Of a DNA stretch of 64,000 nt, positions 44,338 to 54,210 are shown one piece after another. Source of the stretch: Saprospiraceae bacterium (lineage in GTDB: Bacteria > Bacteroidota > Bacteroidia > Chitinophagales > Saprospiraceae); NCBI GenBank assembly GCA_016717265.1, contig JADKFX010000001.1, forward strand, positions 2,740,501 to 2,804,500, in the 5' to 3' direction. Every line of letters begins with the position of its first letter. Positions within the stretch are counted from its first letter, which is position 1. The notes under the pieces were generated by a model that was not told the DNA's origin, did no database searches, and worked only from the letters and a program-made list of their open reading frames with translations. The position numbers and the translations under genes are program-made.

Positions 44338-44691
44338 ATGAAAAAGAAAACCTTAAATTCATTACAAGATTTAACATTGGCATATTCAACCCATAGTTTA
44401 GCTGATGTTACCAAAGAAAGTGAAAGTAATGAAAATGACAATAAAGTTTTGCAAAAAGTCCGGGTAGAAAGGTATACTAAATTGAAAGGCGGAAAGTCCT
44501 TGAGCCGAATATTTGGTATTGATGAAAATGATAAGCAATTAAATGAACTGTGTAAATATATTAAGCAAAAATGTGGACTTGGCGGCGCTGTAAAAGATGG
44601 CGAAATATTAATTCAAGGAGATCAAGTAGATAAAATCATTAAAATCTTAATAGAGAAAGGATATAGAAATACAAAACGAAGTGGAGGCTGA
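44338..44691 (+). CDS. SUI1/eIF1 family translation factor (YciH-like)
   Basis: 117 residues. The C-terminal 75 residues are the SUI1 fold: TKLKGGKSLSRIFGI, then KYIKQKCGLGGAVKDGEILIQGD and IKILIEKGYRNTKRSGG, with the conserved GGxxK-type basic loop. The N-terminal 40 residues are low-complexity and probably flexible. Bacterial YciH can discriminate against unusual initiation complexes. It is 3 bases after hscA, and its stop overlaps the next start (TGATG), so the three genes are an operon. Confidence 0.88.
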   Translation: MKKKTLNSLQDLTLAYSTHSLADVTKESESNENDNKVLQKVRVERYTKLKGGKSLSRIFGIDENDKQLNELCKYIKQKCGLGGAVKDGEILIQGDQVDKIIKILIEKGYRNTKRSGG

Positions 44692-47183
44692 TGAGAATAT
44701 TTACAATTGTTTTAAGGTACCTAACATTTAGTATGTTTATGATTCATATTGGATGTAATCCAATAGACAAAAATAATAAACATATAGTAGCTGAAACTAT
44801 TGAGTTCAAGGAGCTAAATAATTCTAAGGAAGAAAGTTTTGAATATTTTAATCAGAGAAATCTAATAGAAGAATTTCCATTTGAGGCGAATGAGACTTAT
44901 AGTTTTTATAGAGAATTCATTAAATTTAAAAACGGACTTCTAAATAATATTTTTTATCGAAATCTTCCTATTTGGGAGAGTATTGGCCCCAATAATATTG
45001 CAGGCAGGACATTATGTATTGCAATACACCCAACAGATAGTTCTGAATTATGGATGGGCAGTGCCAGTTCGGGCCTATGGAAATCAAATTCTGGAGGGCT
45101 CGGTATGAATGCATGGAAAAATATTCCAACCAGGTTTCCAGTCGCTTCCATTTCATCAATTGCAATTCAACAAACCCAGCCCAGTACGATGTATATAGGT
45201 ACCGGTGAAGTGTATAATTATTTAGGATCAAATGGGGGCATTGCTACAAGAACATTAAGAGGATCTAATGGAATTGGGATTTTAAAATCGACAGATGGTG
45301 GTTTAAATTGGAAGATAAGTTTGGATTGGTTAAACAAAAAATCGACGGCAATATGGAAAATTATAATTCATCCTACAAATCCAAACATTGTTTTTGCTGC
45401 AACAAATTTAGGTGTGTATAGATCTGTAAACAATGGATTAAATTGGTCTGTCATACTGGATCTTCCATTAGTTATGGATTTGATAATAAATCCTCAGGAA
45501 CCAAATATCTTATATGCTGGTGTAGGAGGAATTAATGGAAGCCATTATGGAGTTTACAAAACAATAAATCAAGGCACAACGTGGCAAAAAATTAATTCTC
45601 CAAATGATACTATGTATAATGGCCGAATCATGTTAGCCCTCTTTAAATCAAATCCCGATAAAGTTTATGCAGCATATTCAGATGCATTTAAAACGATTGG
45701 TTTGCTGCGTACTGTTGACGAATTTGATTCTACCAAGTATTATACCGTGACAAAAGATGTTTGTTCTTATCAAGGATGGTATGCTAAATGTTTACACATC
45801 AAAGATGATGATTCCTCAAAATTAATAATGGGTGGCGTGGACCTGTATTTGGATACGACAGGAACCGGAAATCAATTCTTTAATTTGATATTGAAAAAGA
45901 TAAAGATCCATGCGGATATGCACGATATTATAAGCAATCCCCTGGATCCAAATAAAATATACATCGCAACAGATGGTGGGTTGTTTCGCTCAGATAATTT
46001 TGGCGAATCATTTTATCCCTGCAATGGTGGTTATATAAGTACGCAGTTTTACAACGGAAGTCTATCTCAAAATTCAAAAATGCTACTGGGTGGTTTACAA
46101 GATAATCGAACAGCAATCTATTCAGGAACCAATCAATGGAAGTCAATACATCTTGGAGATGGCACGTTTAGTGCTTTTCATCCAAAATATGACACTATAC
46201 TTTATTTATCATCGCAATACCAAAATCTTTATAATAGTTTTGACCAGGGCAAGAGCTGGAAAGAATTGATTCCTCAAAATTTAAATGCCAGTTTTGTCTC
46301 CCCTTTTGTTATGCATCGCGATAACTTTTTGGATATTTATTCAGGAGGTGATAAACTTTTACATTCAGTAGATGGCGGCATTCAATGGGATACCACTAAA
46401 TTAATAAATAAAAACGAAAAAATTACAAGTATTTTATTATCCAATGAAAATAACAATTTAATTTATTTTAGTACCATAAATACTACTTTTGTTGAAAGCA
46501 ATTTATATGTTAGCTATAATGCTGGCAAAGAAATAGTTTCTATTGATAATGGAATACCAGAGCGCTTTATTCGCGATATTTATTTGAATTCAAAAAATAA
46601 TAAGTCTATATTTATTGCTTTAGGAGGGACTGGGCAAAACGGAATTATGCAAAGCAAAGACGCCGGAAGCACTTGGACATATCCAGAAAATAATGGTTTA
46701 CCGGATGTACCCTTTCATTGTATTCTGATTGACCCGAGGGATACTATGATTTTATATGCTGGCTGCGACCTTGGAATATTTGTAAGTTTTGATTATGCAA
46801 AAAATTGGCAAGCATTTAATCAACACCCATATGATGTAATTTCGGTTTATGACATTCAGTACTCTAAAATTGAATCCAAACTAATCATTTTCTCACATGG
46901 GCATGGTGCTTTTAAATGCGAATTGCCAGACCCCATAGTGGTTTCAAATAAAGAGCTTAACAATTCGATTGATATTAATTATTCAACCTTAAATAAGTAT
47001 ATTAGCCTAACAAATCCAAACCTTGTTATACCACATATCAGAGCCATTGATTTGCAGGGAAAACAACATATTTTGTGGAATCAACAGAATAAGTTTTATA
47101 CACATGAATTAAAGTCTGGTATCTATTTAATTCAGATAGAGCCAAAAAGCAAATCAGCAAAAAAAATATTTATTATCAATTAG
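44691..47183 (+). CDS. surface beta-propeller (sortilin/VPS10-like) lipoprotein with a T9SS-like tail
   Basis: 830 residues. The signal peptide ends in a possible lipobox (MIHIGC, Cys22). The bulk is a propeller of BNR/Asp-box repeats (LKSTDGGLNWKISL, YKTINQGTTWQKIN, FRSDNFGESFYPC, LHSVDGGIQWDTT, MQSKDAGSTWTYP, VSFDYAKNWQAF), as in sortilin/VPS10-type exported proteins. The last 60 residues (IRAIDLQGKQHILWN, LKSGIYLIQIEPK, KKIFIIN) resemble a type A sorting domain. Having both a lipobox and such a tail is unusual. Likely a cell-surface glycosidase- or protein-binding factor. Its end overlaps convergent prmC by 4 bases. Confidence 0.78.
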   Translation: MRIFTIVLRYLTFSMFMIHIGCNPIDKNNKHIVAETIEFKELNNSKEESFEYFNQRNLIEEFPFEANETYSFYREFIKFKNGLLNNIFYRNLPIWESIGPNNIAGRTLCIAIHPTDSSELWMGSASSGLWKSNSGGLGMNAWKNIPTRFPVASISSIAIQQTQPSTMYIGTGEVYNYLGSNGGIATRTLRGSNGIGILKSTDGGLNWKISLDWLNKKSTAIWKIIIHPTNPNIVFAATNLGVYRSVNNGLNWSVILDLPLVMDLIINPQEPNILYAGVGGINGSHYGVYKTINQGTTWQKINSPNDTMYNGRIMLALFKSNPDKVYAAYSDAFKTIGLLRTVDEFDSTKYYTVTKDVCSYQGWYAKCLHIKDDDSSKLIMGGVDLYLDTTGTGNQFFNLILKKIKIHADMHDIISNPLDPNKIYIATDGGLFRSDNFGESFYPCNGGYISTQFYNGSLSQNSKMLLGGLQDNRTAIYSGTNQWKSIHLGDGTFSAFHPKYDTILYLSSQYQNLYNSFDQGKSWKELIPQNLNASFVSPFVMHRDNFLDIYSGGDKLLHSVDGGIQWDTTKLINKNEKITSILLSNENNNLIYFSTINTTFVESNLYVSYNAGKEIVSIDNGIPERFIRDIYLNSKNNKSIFIALGGTGQNGIMQSKDAGSTWTYPENNGLPDVPFHCILIDPRDTMILYAGCDLGIFVSFDYAKNWQAFNQHPYDVISVYDIQYSKIESKLIIFSHGHGAFKCELPDPIVVSNKELNNSIDINYSTLNKYISLTNPNLVIPHIRAIDLQGKQHILWNQQNKFYTHELKSGIYLIQIEPKSKSAKKIFIIN

Positions 47184-48016
47184 AATTGGATTCGAAGCAT
47201 TCTTGGTTTATTTTGCAAATCATTTCTTAGTGTAACTGCACTAAATCCATATTCAATAAATATATTTTTGATTTCCATTTCATAATATTCATTAATTTCT
47301 AAAAATATGGAACCCTTATCGTTTAAACTTTTCATTGAGAACCTTGCTATTTCCCGATAAAAAATTAATGGATCATCACTTTCAGGAAACAATGCCTGCG
47401 TTGGCTCGAAATCCAGAACGGATTTAGAAACTAAATGCAATTCTGATTTATCAATATAAGGTGGATTTGAGACAATTAAATCATATTTCGATTTTAATTG
47501 ACTTGCATGTTTCATAAAATCCAGGTATATTAATTTAATATTGATACCATAATAAGCTGAATTTTTATGTGCAATTCCAATGGCTTCATTTGAATAATCA
47601 ATTGCCGTAAGATCCCAATCTGGTCTAAATTTTTTTAAACTTATTGCAATGCAGCCACTACCTGTCCCAATATCTAAAACTTTCAAAATGGTATCTTTTT
47701 TATAAATCTCAAGAATCCAAGCTACTAATTCTTCCGTCTCAGATCTTGGAATTAAAACATGAGAATTTACATAAAAATCCAATCCCATAAAGCAGGCTTG
47801 ATTCAAAATATATTGTATTGGTTCATTAGATTTCAATCTAACAATTAAATTATTAAAGAAATCAGTATCATATAGTACACCTTTAACATCCGCCATTGAA
47901 GCTTTTTCTAATGGCAAATAAGCAATAATATAATTAGCTATATTATTGATTTCCATATCATTATGGTAACCACTTAATGCAATAGACAGCTTTTGGCACA
48001 ATTCTTGTTTGTTCAT
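47180..48016 (-). CDS. prmC: peptide chain release factor N5-glutamine methyltransferase
   Basis: Methylates the GGQ glutamine of RF1/RF2 using SAM. The 278 residues show an N-terminal helical domain, SAM motif VLDIGTGSGCIAI, the catalytic NPPY in LIVSNPPYIDKSE and the C-terminal LEINEYYEMEI. PLIFYREIAR is also typical. The stop overlaps the end of the propeller gene by 4 bases. The 53-base gap to the divergent metalloprotease gene holds very AT-rich promoter DNA. Confidence 0.95.
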   Translation of the reverse strand: MNKQELCQKLSIALSGYHNDMEINNIANYIIAYLPLEKASMADVKGVLYDTDFFNNLIVRLKSNEPIQYILNQACFMGLDFYVNSHVLIPRSETEELVAWILEIYKKDTILKVLDIGTGSGCIAISLKKFRPDWDLTAIDYSNEAIGIAHKNSAYYGINIKLIYLDFMKHASQLKSKYDLIVSNPPYIDKSELHLVSKSVLDFEPTQALFPESDDPLIFYREIARFSMKSLNDKGSIFLEINEYYEMEIKNIFIEYGFSAVTLRNDLQNKPRMLRIQF

Positions 48017-48069
48017 CTATATATTATAAATATTTATAATATGTATAATCTTGATTTAAAACTTCTGAT

Positions 48070-50586
48070 ATGAATAATTCTCGTTTTCATTCAAAAAAAT
48101 GCAACTTAAACAAGTGCAATAAGTTGACTCATTTTATAACATTAATTTTGATTATAAGTTATTCAAATTTAAAAACACAATCAAAAGACCCATTTCAAAT
48201 TAATCAGCTTAGCCAATCGGAATCCGTACAAAGTAAAAATATTATCGGCACAGAAGTAAACAGTGTAAATGTAATATCAGAAGGAATCCGATATTACAAA
48301 TTGAACAAAAAAAATATACTCAGTATTAAAAATCAATTTAATTCAATTGTTTCCATAAAGATTCCTACCAACACTGGAAAATCATTGCCTTTTGTATATA
48401 CCGAATATGATTTCTTTACTTCGAATTTCGAAGTAGTACTTATAAAAAATACTGAACAAACACCCATGCCAGTTGACAAAGGCATACATTTAAAAGGGAA
48501 AATACTCAATGATGAAAATTCATTCTCTAGTTTAAGTGTTTATGAAAACGAACTTTATGGCACGGCGTATAGCAATAACGGAAATAAACTTAATATTTTA
48601 CCCTTTGAAAATGGAAACACCTGTCTGGTCATTGATGAAGACAAAATATCCATAAATAAATATGCAACTGCATGCCATGCTGATGACTACCGCCATTATA
48701 TTGAAAAAGAGGTCGAACTGCAATCTAGGTTATCTGATAATTGTAAAATTGTTTCTATTTCTGTTAATGTAGATTACGAACTATATTTAAAATTTAAAGG
48801 AAATATTCAATCTATTACAAATTATGTTACTGGGCTATTTAATAATGTTCATACTTTGTATAAAAGAGAAAATATATCAATCGCTTTGGCTCAAATAATT
48901 ATACATTCAACAAAAGATGGCTTTACACATATTTCCGCCAATGAAGATTTAGATTATTTTAGAAAAAAATATCCAAATATTACTAAGACGGTAAAAATTT
49001 TGTTATCAGGATATTCCAAAAATAACTTAGCACCGCTTGGTGGCATATCCTATATCAATACACTTTGCAATTCAAGTTACGCTTATGCTTATGCAAATGT
49101 ATTAGGAACTTATGTAAATGCCCCTGCTTATAGTTGGGATGTTTTTATGGTTACACATGAAATTGGTCATGTTTTAGGCTCAAGGCATACCCATGCTTGC
49201 GTATGGGGACCATCAAAAAATAAAGCGATTGACAATTGTGCGAAATTGGAAGGAAGCTGCTCAAATCCTGGTGTTCCCGTTAAAGGCACTATAATGAGCT
49301 ATTGCTTTCAATCTGGCATGCCCGGAATTGATTTAAATTTAGGTTTTGGAACAGAACCAGGAAATTTAATAAGACAGCGTATTGCAAGTTCCAACTGTGT
49401 TACTTCGTATGTTCCAAATAACAAAACACAAATTTCCGGAAATTCAATAATTGAAGCAAATCTTGAATGTTCAGATGGGGTCTATACACATTACTATTTT
49501 GATAATAATACGATCGATGCCAAAGATGATATTCTTATCTTGTCAATAAACAAAAAAGGTAACAATATTGGCAATCTAAACACGAGATCTTTAACAATAA
49601 AGCTTCATACGTCTAAAGATTACGATATAAATAAAACAAGTCAAATAACTGCAAGCTATGTAGATCGCTCACAATCATTTTTTGTATCTAATAAATATTG
49701 GGAAATAAGTACAACACTACCTCCAGTTTCAAATGTCAGTATACTTTATTATTTTTCAAACTTAGAAATTGAAAGTTTAAAATCTCAAATTGGTTCGATT
49801 TCAACAAGTGATTTGAAGCTTTTTAATATTCTCTCTCCAGGCAATCCTGACCCATCGACAAATCATATGAATACACAAAAAGAAAATTTTGTAAGTTATG
49901 CATCGGCTTCAAAATTAGATTCTAATAAATATATTTACTCAAAATCAGATTCCAACACCATTGTCTTTGAATTAAGCAGTAAGCTTTTAGCAAATAGTAG
50001 TATTGGCATTTTTAATACTGTTCAAAATTTTGTTAATTTCTCAAAACTTAACGTCTCCAATAAATCTACACAAAATAATATACAATTTACAACCTTAAAT
50101 GAAACAAATTGTGCATATTTCATTATTGAAAAATCAAAAGATCAATTAAAATTTGATTCCATTGGAAAAGTGCAGGCCAAAGGAAACTCGAAACTCGCTT
50201 CAAATTATACTTTTAATTATTCCGGAATGGAATATTCAGAAACTGTTTATAGAATAAAAGCGATAAATCAAAATAAACAAGTTGCACAATCCCCTATTTT
50301 TTCAAATTTGAATATATATAGCTACGATAACACTTTATCTGTTTATCCAAATCCAGTCAAAACAGGGGTGCTTTTTGTAGACTACAACAATCAATCAACA
50401 AATCTTGAAGTAACTATCAATATCTCGGATATTTATGGACGACTTCTCACTGTTTACAAGAAAACTGTTGTACCAGGTATAAACTATTTTTCAATCAATA
50501 CCTCAGAATTAAAGGACGGACTCCATTACTTAAGTATTGTAAATAAATCGAATACACAGAAATTAGGCTTTACTGTTAGCAAATAA
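48070..50586 (+). CDS. secreted T9SS zinc metalloprotease (M12B/reprolysin-like)
   Basis: 838 residues. After an atypical long N-terminus with a hydrophobic export segment (about 20-35) and a pro-region of about 170 residues comes the metzincin catalytic domain: HEIGHVLGSRH with ligands His363, His367, His373 and base Glu364, and the Met-turn SYCFQSGMPG. A beta-rich region and a type A sorting domain follow (LSVYPNPVKTGVLFV ... ELKDGLHYLSIV). The T9SS should export it to the surface or medium. The cdd gene starts 4 bases after its stop. Confidence 0.9.
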   Translation: MNNSRFHSKKCNLNKCNKLTHFITLILIISYSNLKTQSKDPFQINQLSQSESVQSKNIIGTEVNSVNVISEGIRYYKLNKKNILSIKNQFNSIVSIKIPTNTGKSLPFVYTEYDFFTSNFEVVLIKNTEQTPMPVDKGIHLKGKILNDENSFSSLSVYENELYGTAYSNNGNKLNILPFENGNTCLVIDEDKISINKYATACHADDYRHYIEKEVELQSRLSDNCKIVSISVNVDYELYLKFKGNIQSITNYVTGLFNNVHTLYKRENISIALAQIIIHSTKDGFTHISANEDLDYFRKKYPNITKTVKILLSGYSKNNLAPLGGISYINTLCNSSYAYAYANVLGTYVNAPAYSWDVFMVTHEIGHVLGSRHTHACVWGPSKNKAIDNCAKLEGSCSNPGVPVKGTIMSYCFQSGMPGIDLNLGFGTEPGNLIRQRIASSNCVTSYVPNNKTQISGNSIIEANLECSDGVYTHYYFDNNTIDAKDDILILSINKKGNNIGNLNTRSLTIKLHTSKDYDINKTSQITASYVDRSQSFFVSNKYWEISTTLPPVSNVSILYYFSNLEIESLKSQIGSISTSDLKLFNILSPGNPDPSTNHMNTQKENFVSYASASKLDSNKYIYSKSDSNTIVFELSSKLLANSSIGIFNTVQNFVNFSKLNVSNKSTQNNIQFTTLNETNCAYFIIEKSKDQLKFDSIGKVQAKGNSKLASNYTFNYSGMEYSETVYRIKAINQNKQVAQSPIFSNLNIYSYDNTLSVYPNPVKTGVLFVDYNNQSTNLEVTINISDIYGRLLTVYKKTVVPGINYFSINTSELKDGLHYLSIVNKSNTQKLGFTVSK

Positions 50587-50590
50587 ATGA

Positions 50591-51070
50591 ATGACAAACC
50601 AAGAAATAATTATAAACTTTAAAAGTTATAACCGAGGTTTAGAACTTGACAATCTGCAACGCAAAACACTTGAGGCTGCACAACAGGCTACTCAACTCGC
50701 GTATGCTCCTTTTTCAAATTTCTTTGTTGGGGCGGCATTGTTATTGGAAAATGAGACCATTATACTTGGATGTAATCAGGAAAATGCTTCCTATCCATGT
50801 GGCATCTGCGCTGAACGAGCTGCTTTGTTTTCATACGGAAATTTAATTGAAAGCATTCCAATAAAAAAATTGGCAGTAAATGTTAGAAATCAAAAGAATC
50901 ATCATCCGGTTGCACCGTGTGGACTTTGCAGACAAGTGATTTCAGAATTTGAACTTAAAAATAACCAGCCGATTGAAATCATATTGGGTGATTTAAATAA
51001 TAACACTTATGTCTTTAAGTCCAGCTTAGATTTACTACCTCTGCAATTTCATTCTGGATTTCTAAAATAA
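50591..51070 (+). CDS. cdd: cytidine deaminase
   Basis: Deaminates cytidine/deoxycytidine to uridine. The 159 residues have AYAPFSNFFVGAALL, the zinc/catalytic motif CGICAERAAL (Cys, Glu) and APCGLCRQVISEF (two Cys), giving the Cys3 zinc site of tetrameric CDAs. It is slightly longer than the usual 130 residues at the N-terminus. It sits 4 bases behind the metalloprotease gene, probably by chance of compaction, and its end is 1 base from convergent kdsB. Confidence 0.93.
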   Translation: MTNQEIIINFKSYNRGLELDNLQRKTLEAAQQATQLAYAPFSNFFVGAALLLENETIILGCNQENASYPCGICAERAALFSYGNLIESIPIKKLAVNVRNQKNHHPVAPCGLCRQVISEFELKNNQPIEIILGDLNNNTYVFKSSLDLLPLQFHSGFLK

Positions 51071-51071
51071 T

Positions 51072-51827
51072 TTATAAATTATTTTTTCTTGCATAAGAGA
51101 TCGCGGTTACAAGATCTTCCATGGTATCAATTCCTATTGCATGGTCAGATACCAATTGAACTCCAATAGAATATCCATTTTGCAACCATCTCAATTGCTC
51201 AAGAGATTCAAATTGTTCTAAGCTTGACATTGGAAGACGAGATACTTCCAGTAAAACATCTCGCTTAAAAGAATATAAACCAATATGCCTTAACCATGAA
51301 AATTTAGAATTTAAATTCTGTTGTTCTCTTAAAAATGGAATTGGAGACCGACTGAAGTATAATGCCCTTTGGTTAAAATCAGTAACCACCTTAACTGTAT
51401 TTGGATTTTCAATTAAATCATACGAAGACATTTCTATTGCCAAGGTAGCAATATCAAATTTATTAGTAGTCATTTGCTTAGCCAATAAATCGATACTTTT
51501 AGGATCAATAAAAGGTTCATCCCCTTGAATATTAATTGCATAATTAAATCCTGGGTGCAAACTTACATACTCGGCAATCCTATCTGTGCCACTCTGATGC
51601 TCCATTTTACTCATAAACACCTCAGCCCCAAATGAAATCGCATGATTTAAAATATCTTCATGATCTGTTACAATCACTATTTTATTTAGAATACTGGATT
51701 TAGAAACTTGCTCAAAAACTCTATGGAGTACTGATTTTCCTTCAATTTCTTTTAATAGCTTACCTGGCAATCGTTGAGATCCATATCTGGCTGGTATCAG
51801 TCCAATAAAATTATTTGTTTGAATCAT
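51072..51827 (-). CDS. kdsB: 3-deoxy-manno-octulosonate cytidylyltransferase
   Basis: Activates KDO as CMP-KDO for lipopolysaccharide inner core. The 251 residues are full length: GLIPARYGSQRLPGKLL (9-25), IVTDHEDI, SGTDRIAEYV, NIQGDEPFIDP, and RHIGLYSFKRDVL. Its presence shows a Gram-negative outer membrane with KDO. It stands alone, divergent from the LysM gene by 52 bases. Confidence 0.95.
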   Translation of the reverse strand: MIQTNNFIGLIPARYGSQRLPGKLLKEIEGKSVLHRVFEQVSKSSILNKIVIVTDHEDILNHAISFGAEVFMSKMEHQSGTDRIAEYVSLHPGFNYAINIQGDEPFIDPKSIDLLAKQMTTNKFDIATLAIEMSSYDLIENPNTVKVVTDFNQRALYFSRSPIPFLREQQNLNSKFSWLRHIGLYSFKRDVLLEVSRLPMSSLEQFESLEQLRWLQNGYSIGVQLVSDHAIGIDTMEDLVTAISYARKNNL

Positions 51828-51851
51828 TTAATATATTAAGAATAATTATAA

Positions 51852-51859
51852 TATATTTG
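51852..51859 (+). promoter_or_regulatory. putative -7 promoter element of the LysM protein gene
   Basis: TATATTTG, perfect TAnnTTTG, 20 bases before the ATG at 51880. Confidence 0.6.
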
Positions 51860-51879
51860 TAGTTAAATAATAGACATTT

Positions 51880-52686
51880 ATGAGAATTAAATACTTCATA
51901 CTCAGCTTTTTAATTGTTATATCTGACCAAATTAATGCACAGTCTGGTAAAATACATGCATGTCCAGATAGTTTACTAATTAACATTCAAAACAAAAATC
52001 AAGCCTTTTTCCTTCACAAAGTATCTAAAAATCAAACATTATTTAGTATTTCACAATTTTATAATATTTCTATTCTTGAGCTCCTTTCTGCAAATCAGGA
52101 ACACGCTCACGGTACAATTAATGAATTTACAACTCTAAAAATTCCAGTTACACCGAATCAGATCACTGATAAAAAATTATTATCATCAAATAACCTGGTT
52201 CCAGTTTATTATATTGTAAATGCTAAGGATAATCTATTTAGCATTTGCAAGCGTTCTTTTGATTTTCCAATTGCAAGAATAAGACAACTAAATAAACTTG
52301 AAAACAATAGTTTAAAAGCTGGACAAGAGCTCCTCATTGGGTATTACCAAATACATTTGAATATTGATTCCGAGCACGTGTCCAATGCGCAAATGGAGCT
52401 AGATGAAACGATAACAGAAAAGTTTACACATACCTCCAGAGGCATTGCAATATGTGAATCTAAAGGTTTGGGCGAAGGCCGATTTTTTGCACTTCACAAT
52501 ACCGCCACTATGGAATCTTATATTGAAATTATGAATCCAATTTTAAATAGAAGTATACTTGCAAAAGTAATTGGCAGGATCCCTCCGATTTATGAAAAAG
52601 ATGTTCAAGTTATTGTTTCTGCTGAAGTAGGTAGACAACTGAGCATATTTAATAAGCGATTCTTTGTGCAATTGAATTACAAATAA
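51880..52686 (+). CDS. secreted LysM-repeat protein
   Basis: 268 residues with a signal peptide ending NAQS. Two LysM modules (HKVSKNQTLFSISQFYNISI LELL around 50-75, in part, and YYIVNAKDNLFSICKRSFDF around 110-130) predict peptidoglycan binding. The C-terminal 90 residues (RGIAICESKGLGEGRFFALH, NTATMESYIEI, AKVIGRIPPIYEKDVQVIVS) resemble the double-psi barrel (RlpA/SPOR-associated) type domain used to bind or trim cell wall. The catalytic state is uncertain. It probably acts in the periplasm. Single gene with its own promoter. Confidence 0.75.
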   Translation: MRIKYFILSFLIVISDQINAQSGKIHACPDSLLINIQNKNQAFFLHKVSKNQTLFSISQFYNISILELLSANQEHAHGTINEFTTLKIPVTPNQITDKKLLSSNNLVPVYYIVNAKDNLFSICKRSFDFPIARIRQLNKLENNSLKAGQELLIGYYQIHLNIDSEHVSNAQMELDETITEKFTHTSRGIAICESKGLGEGRFFALHNTATMESYIEIMNPILNRSILAKVIGRIPPIYEKDVQVIVSAEVGRQLSIFNKRFFVQLNYK

Positions 52687-52734
52687 ATAAGCTTTTAAAT
52701 AGCCAATTAAGAATTCGGAACCTCCATATTTTGG

Positions 52735-52748
52735 ATTGAAATTTCAAT
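52735..52748. repeat. perfect 14-base palindrome upstream of the cystathionine synthase gene
   Basis: ATTGAAATTTCAAT is its own reverse complement and lies 103 bases before the ATG at 52852 in an otherwise featureless 165-base gap. It could be an operator, but AT-rich palindromes this short also occur by chance. Confidence 0.3.
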
Positions 52749-52851
52749 TCTAATTAGATTTAATATTCCCTACTAAATATACATTAACATAGTCTTAGAT
52801 TTTTCAGAATTAAGACTCTTGAAAAATGCTTTAGCTTTACAGCAAAAATGT

Positions 52852-54210
52852 ATGAAGTATTATAATAATATACTTGAAACTATTGGTAATACACCGCTTA
52901 TAAAGCTCAATAAAGTCATTGATGATATCCCTGCATTGGTTTTAGCTAAAGTGGAAACATTTAATCCTGGACATTCTATAAAAGATCGGATGGCTGTTAA
53001 AATGGTAGAGGATGCTGAAAATTCTGGAAAAATCAAGCCAGGTGGCACCATCATTGAATGTACAAGCGGCAATACAGGTATGGGTCTTGCCTTAACAGCG
53101 TGTGTTAAAGGCTATAAATGCATATTTACCACCTCTGACAAGCAATCAAAAGAAAAAATTGATCTATTAAAAGCTCTGGGGGCTGAAGTCATCGTTTGCC
53201 CGACAAATGTAGAACCTACCGATCCTCGTTCCTACTACTCGGTAGCTGAAAAGCTAAGTAAAGAAATACCCAATTCATTTTGGTGCAATCAATATGATAA
53301 TCCTTCAAACAGTATAGCACATTACGAAAGTACAGGACCAGAAATTTGGTCGCAAACGGATGGTAAAATAACACATCTTGTCGTTGGAGTCGGTACGGGA
53401 GGCACTATTTCAGGGGTAGCGAAGTACCTAAAAGAAAAAAATCCTTCAATTAAGATTTGGGGAATTGATACTTATGGTTCTGTATTCAAAAAATATAAAG
53501 AAACAGGCATCTTTGATGAAAAAGAGATTTACCCATATATTACTGAAGGAATCGGTGAAGATATTTTGCCTAAAAATGTAAATTTTGACTTAATTGACCT
53601 TTTTGAAAAAGTATCCGATAAAGATGGTGCATTAGCTGCAAGGCGATTGGCCCGTGAAGAAGGAATCTTACTTGGATATTCTGCAGGATCCGCAATGGCC
53701 GGATTACTACAATTAAAAAAGAAGCTTACAAAAGATGATGTGGTGGTTATCATATTTCATGATCATGGAAGTCGCTACATAGGCAAAATATATAATGATG
53801 ATTGGATGCGCGAGCGAGGATTTCTCCAAACTGAATTATTAGTGTCAGACCTTGTTAAAGCCAAAACGGACAAAACATTTTATAGTATTTCACCCAATGA
53901 AACGATTCGAAATGTTCTTAGCCTTATGAAAAAACATGATATTTCACAGCTTCCGATCGTTGATAAAAATGAAATCATAGGTAGCATTTCAGAAAATATG
54001 GTATTAAATTTTATTATTGAAAATCCATTAAATAATCCTGAAAAAGCAGCGCATACGATCATGACGGAGGCGATGCCTATAGTATCCATGGAAACACCCT
54101 TAAGTATCTTAAATAAATATTTCTCAGAAAAAATTCCAGGTGTAGTTGTTAAAGACCAAGTAGGCAATTTTCATGTTTTAACAAAATATGATATTATAAG
54201 AGCCTTGTAA
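52852..54210 (+). CDS. cystathionine beta-synthase / cysteine synthase with C-terminal CBS pair
   Basis: 452 residues: a fold-type II PLP domain (NTPLIKL; NPGHSIKDRM with the PLP lysine Lys44; ECTSGNTGMGLAL; VGTGGTISGVAKYLK, LLGYSAGSA) and then two CBS domains (about 335-452; ISPNETIRNVLSLMKKHDIS, MTEAMPIVSMETPLSIL). This is the architecture of cystathionine beta-synthase: serine + homocysteine to cystathionine, with regulatory CBS modules. The open frame begins at a TTG (52819), but the ATG at 52852 gives the usual YNNILETIGNTPL start. O-acetylserine sulfhydrylase activity is possible. Its end overlaps the NlpC gene by 17 bases. Confidence 0.9.
   Translation: MKYYNNILETIGNTPLIKLNKVIDDIPALVLAKVETFNPGHSIKDRMAVKMVEDAENSGKIKPGGTIIECTSGNTGMGLALTACVKGYKCIFTTSDKQSKEKIDLLKALGAEVIVCPTNVEPTDPRSYYSVAEKLSKEIPNSFWCNQYDNPSNSIAHYESTGPEIWSQTDGKITHLVVGVGTGGTISGVAKYLKEKNPSIKIWGIDTYGSVFKKYKETGIFDEKEIYPYITEGIGEDILPKNVNFDLIDLFEKVSDKDGALAARRLAREEGILLGYSAGSAMAGLLQLKKKLTKDDVVVIIFHDHGSRYIGKIYNDDWMRERGFLQTELLVSDLVKAKTDKTFYSISPNETIRNVLSLMKKHDISQLPIVDKNEIIGSISENMVLNFIIENPLNNPEKAAHTIMTEAMPIVSMETPLSILNKYFSEKIPGVVVKDQVGNFHVLTKYDIIRAL

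Noticed and set aside
52687..52851. Riboswitch (SAM or other sulfur-responsive) before the cystathionine synthase gene
   Set aside because: Only a short palindrome and a weak A/T hairpin are seen; no known aptamer core.
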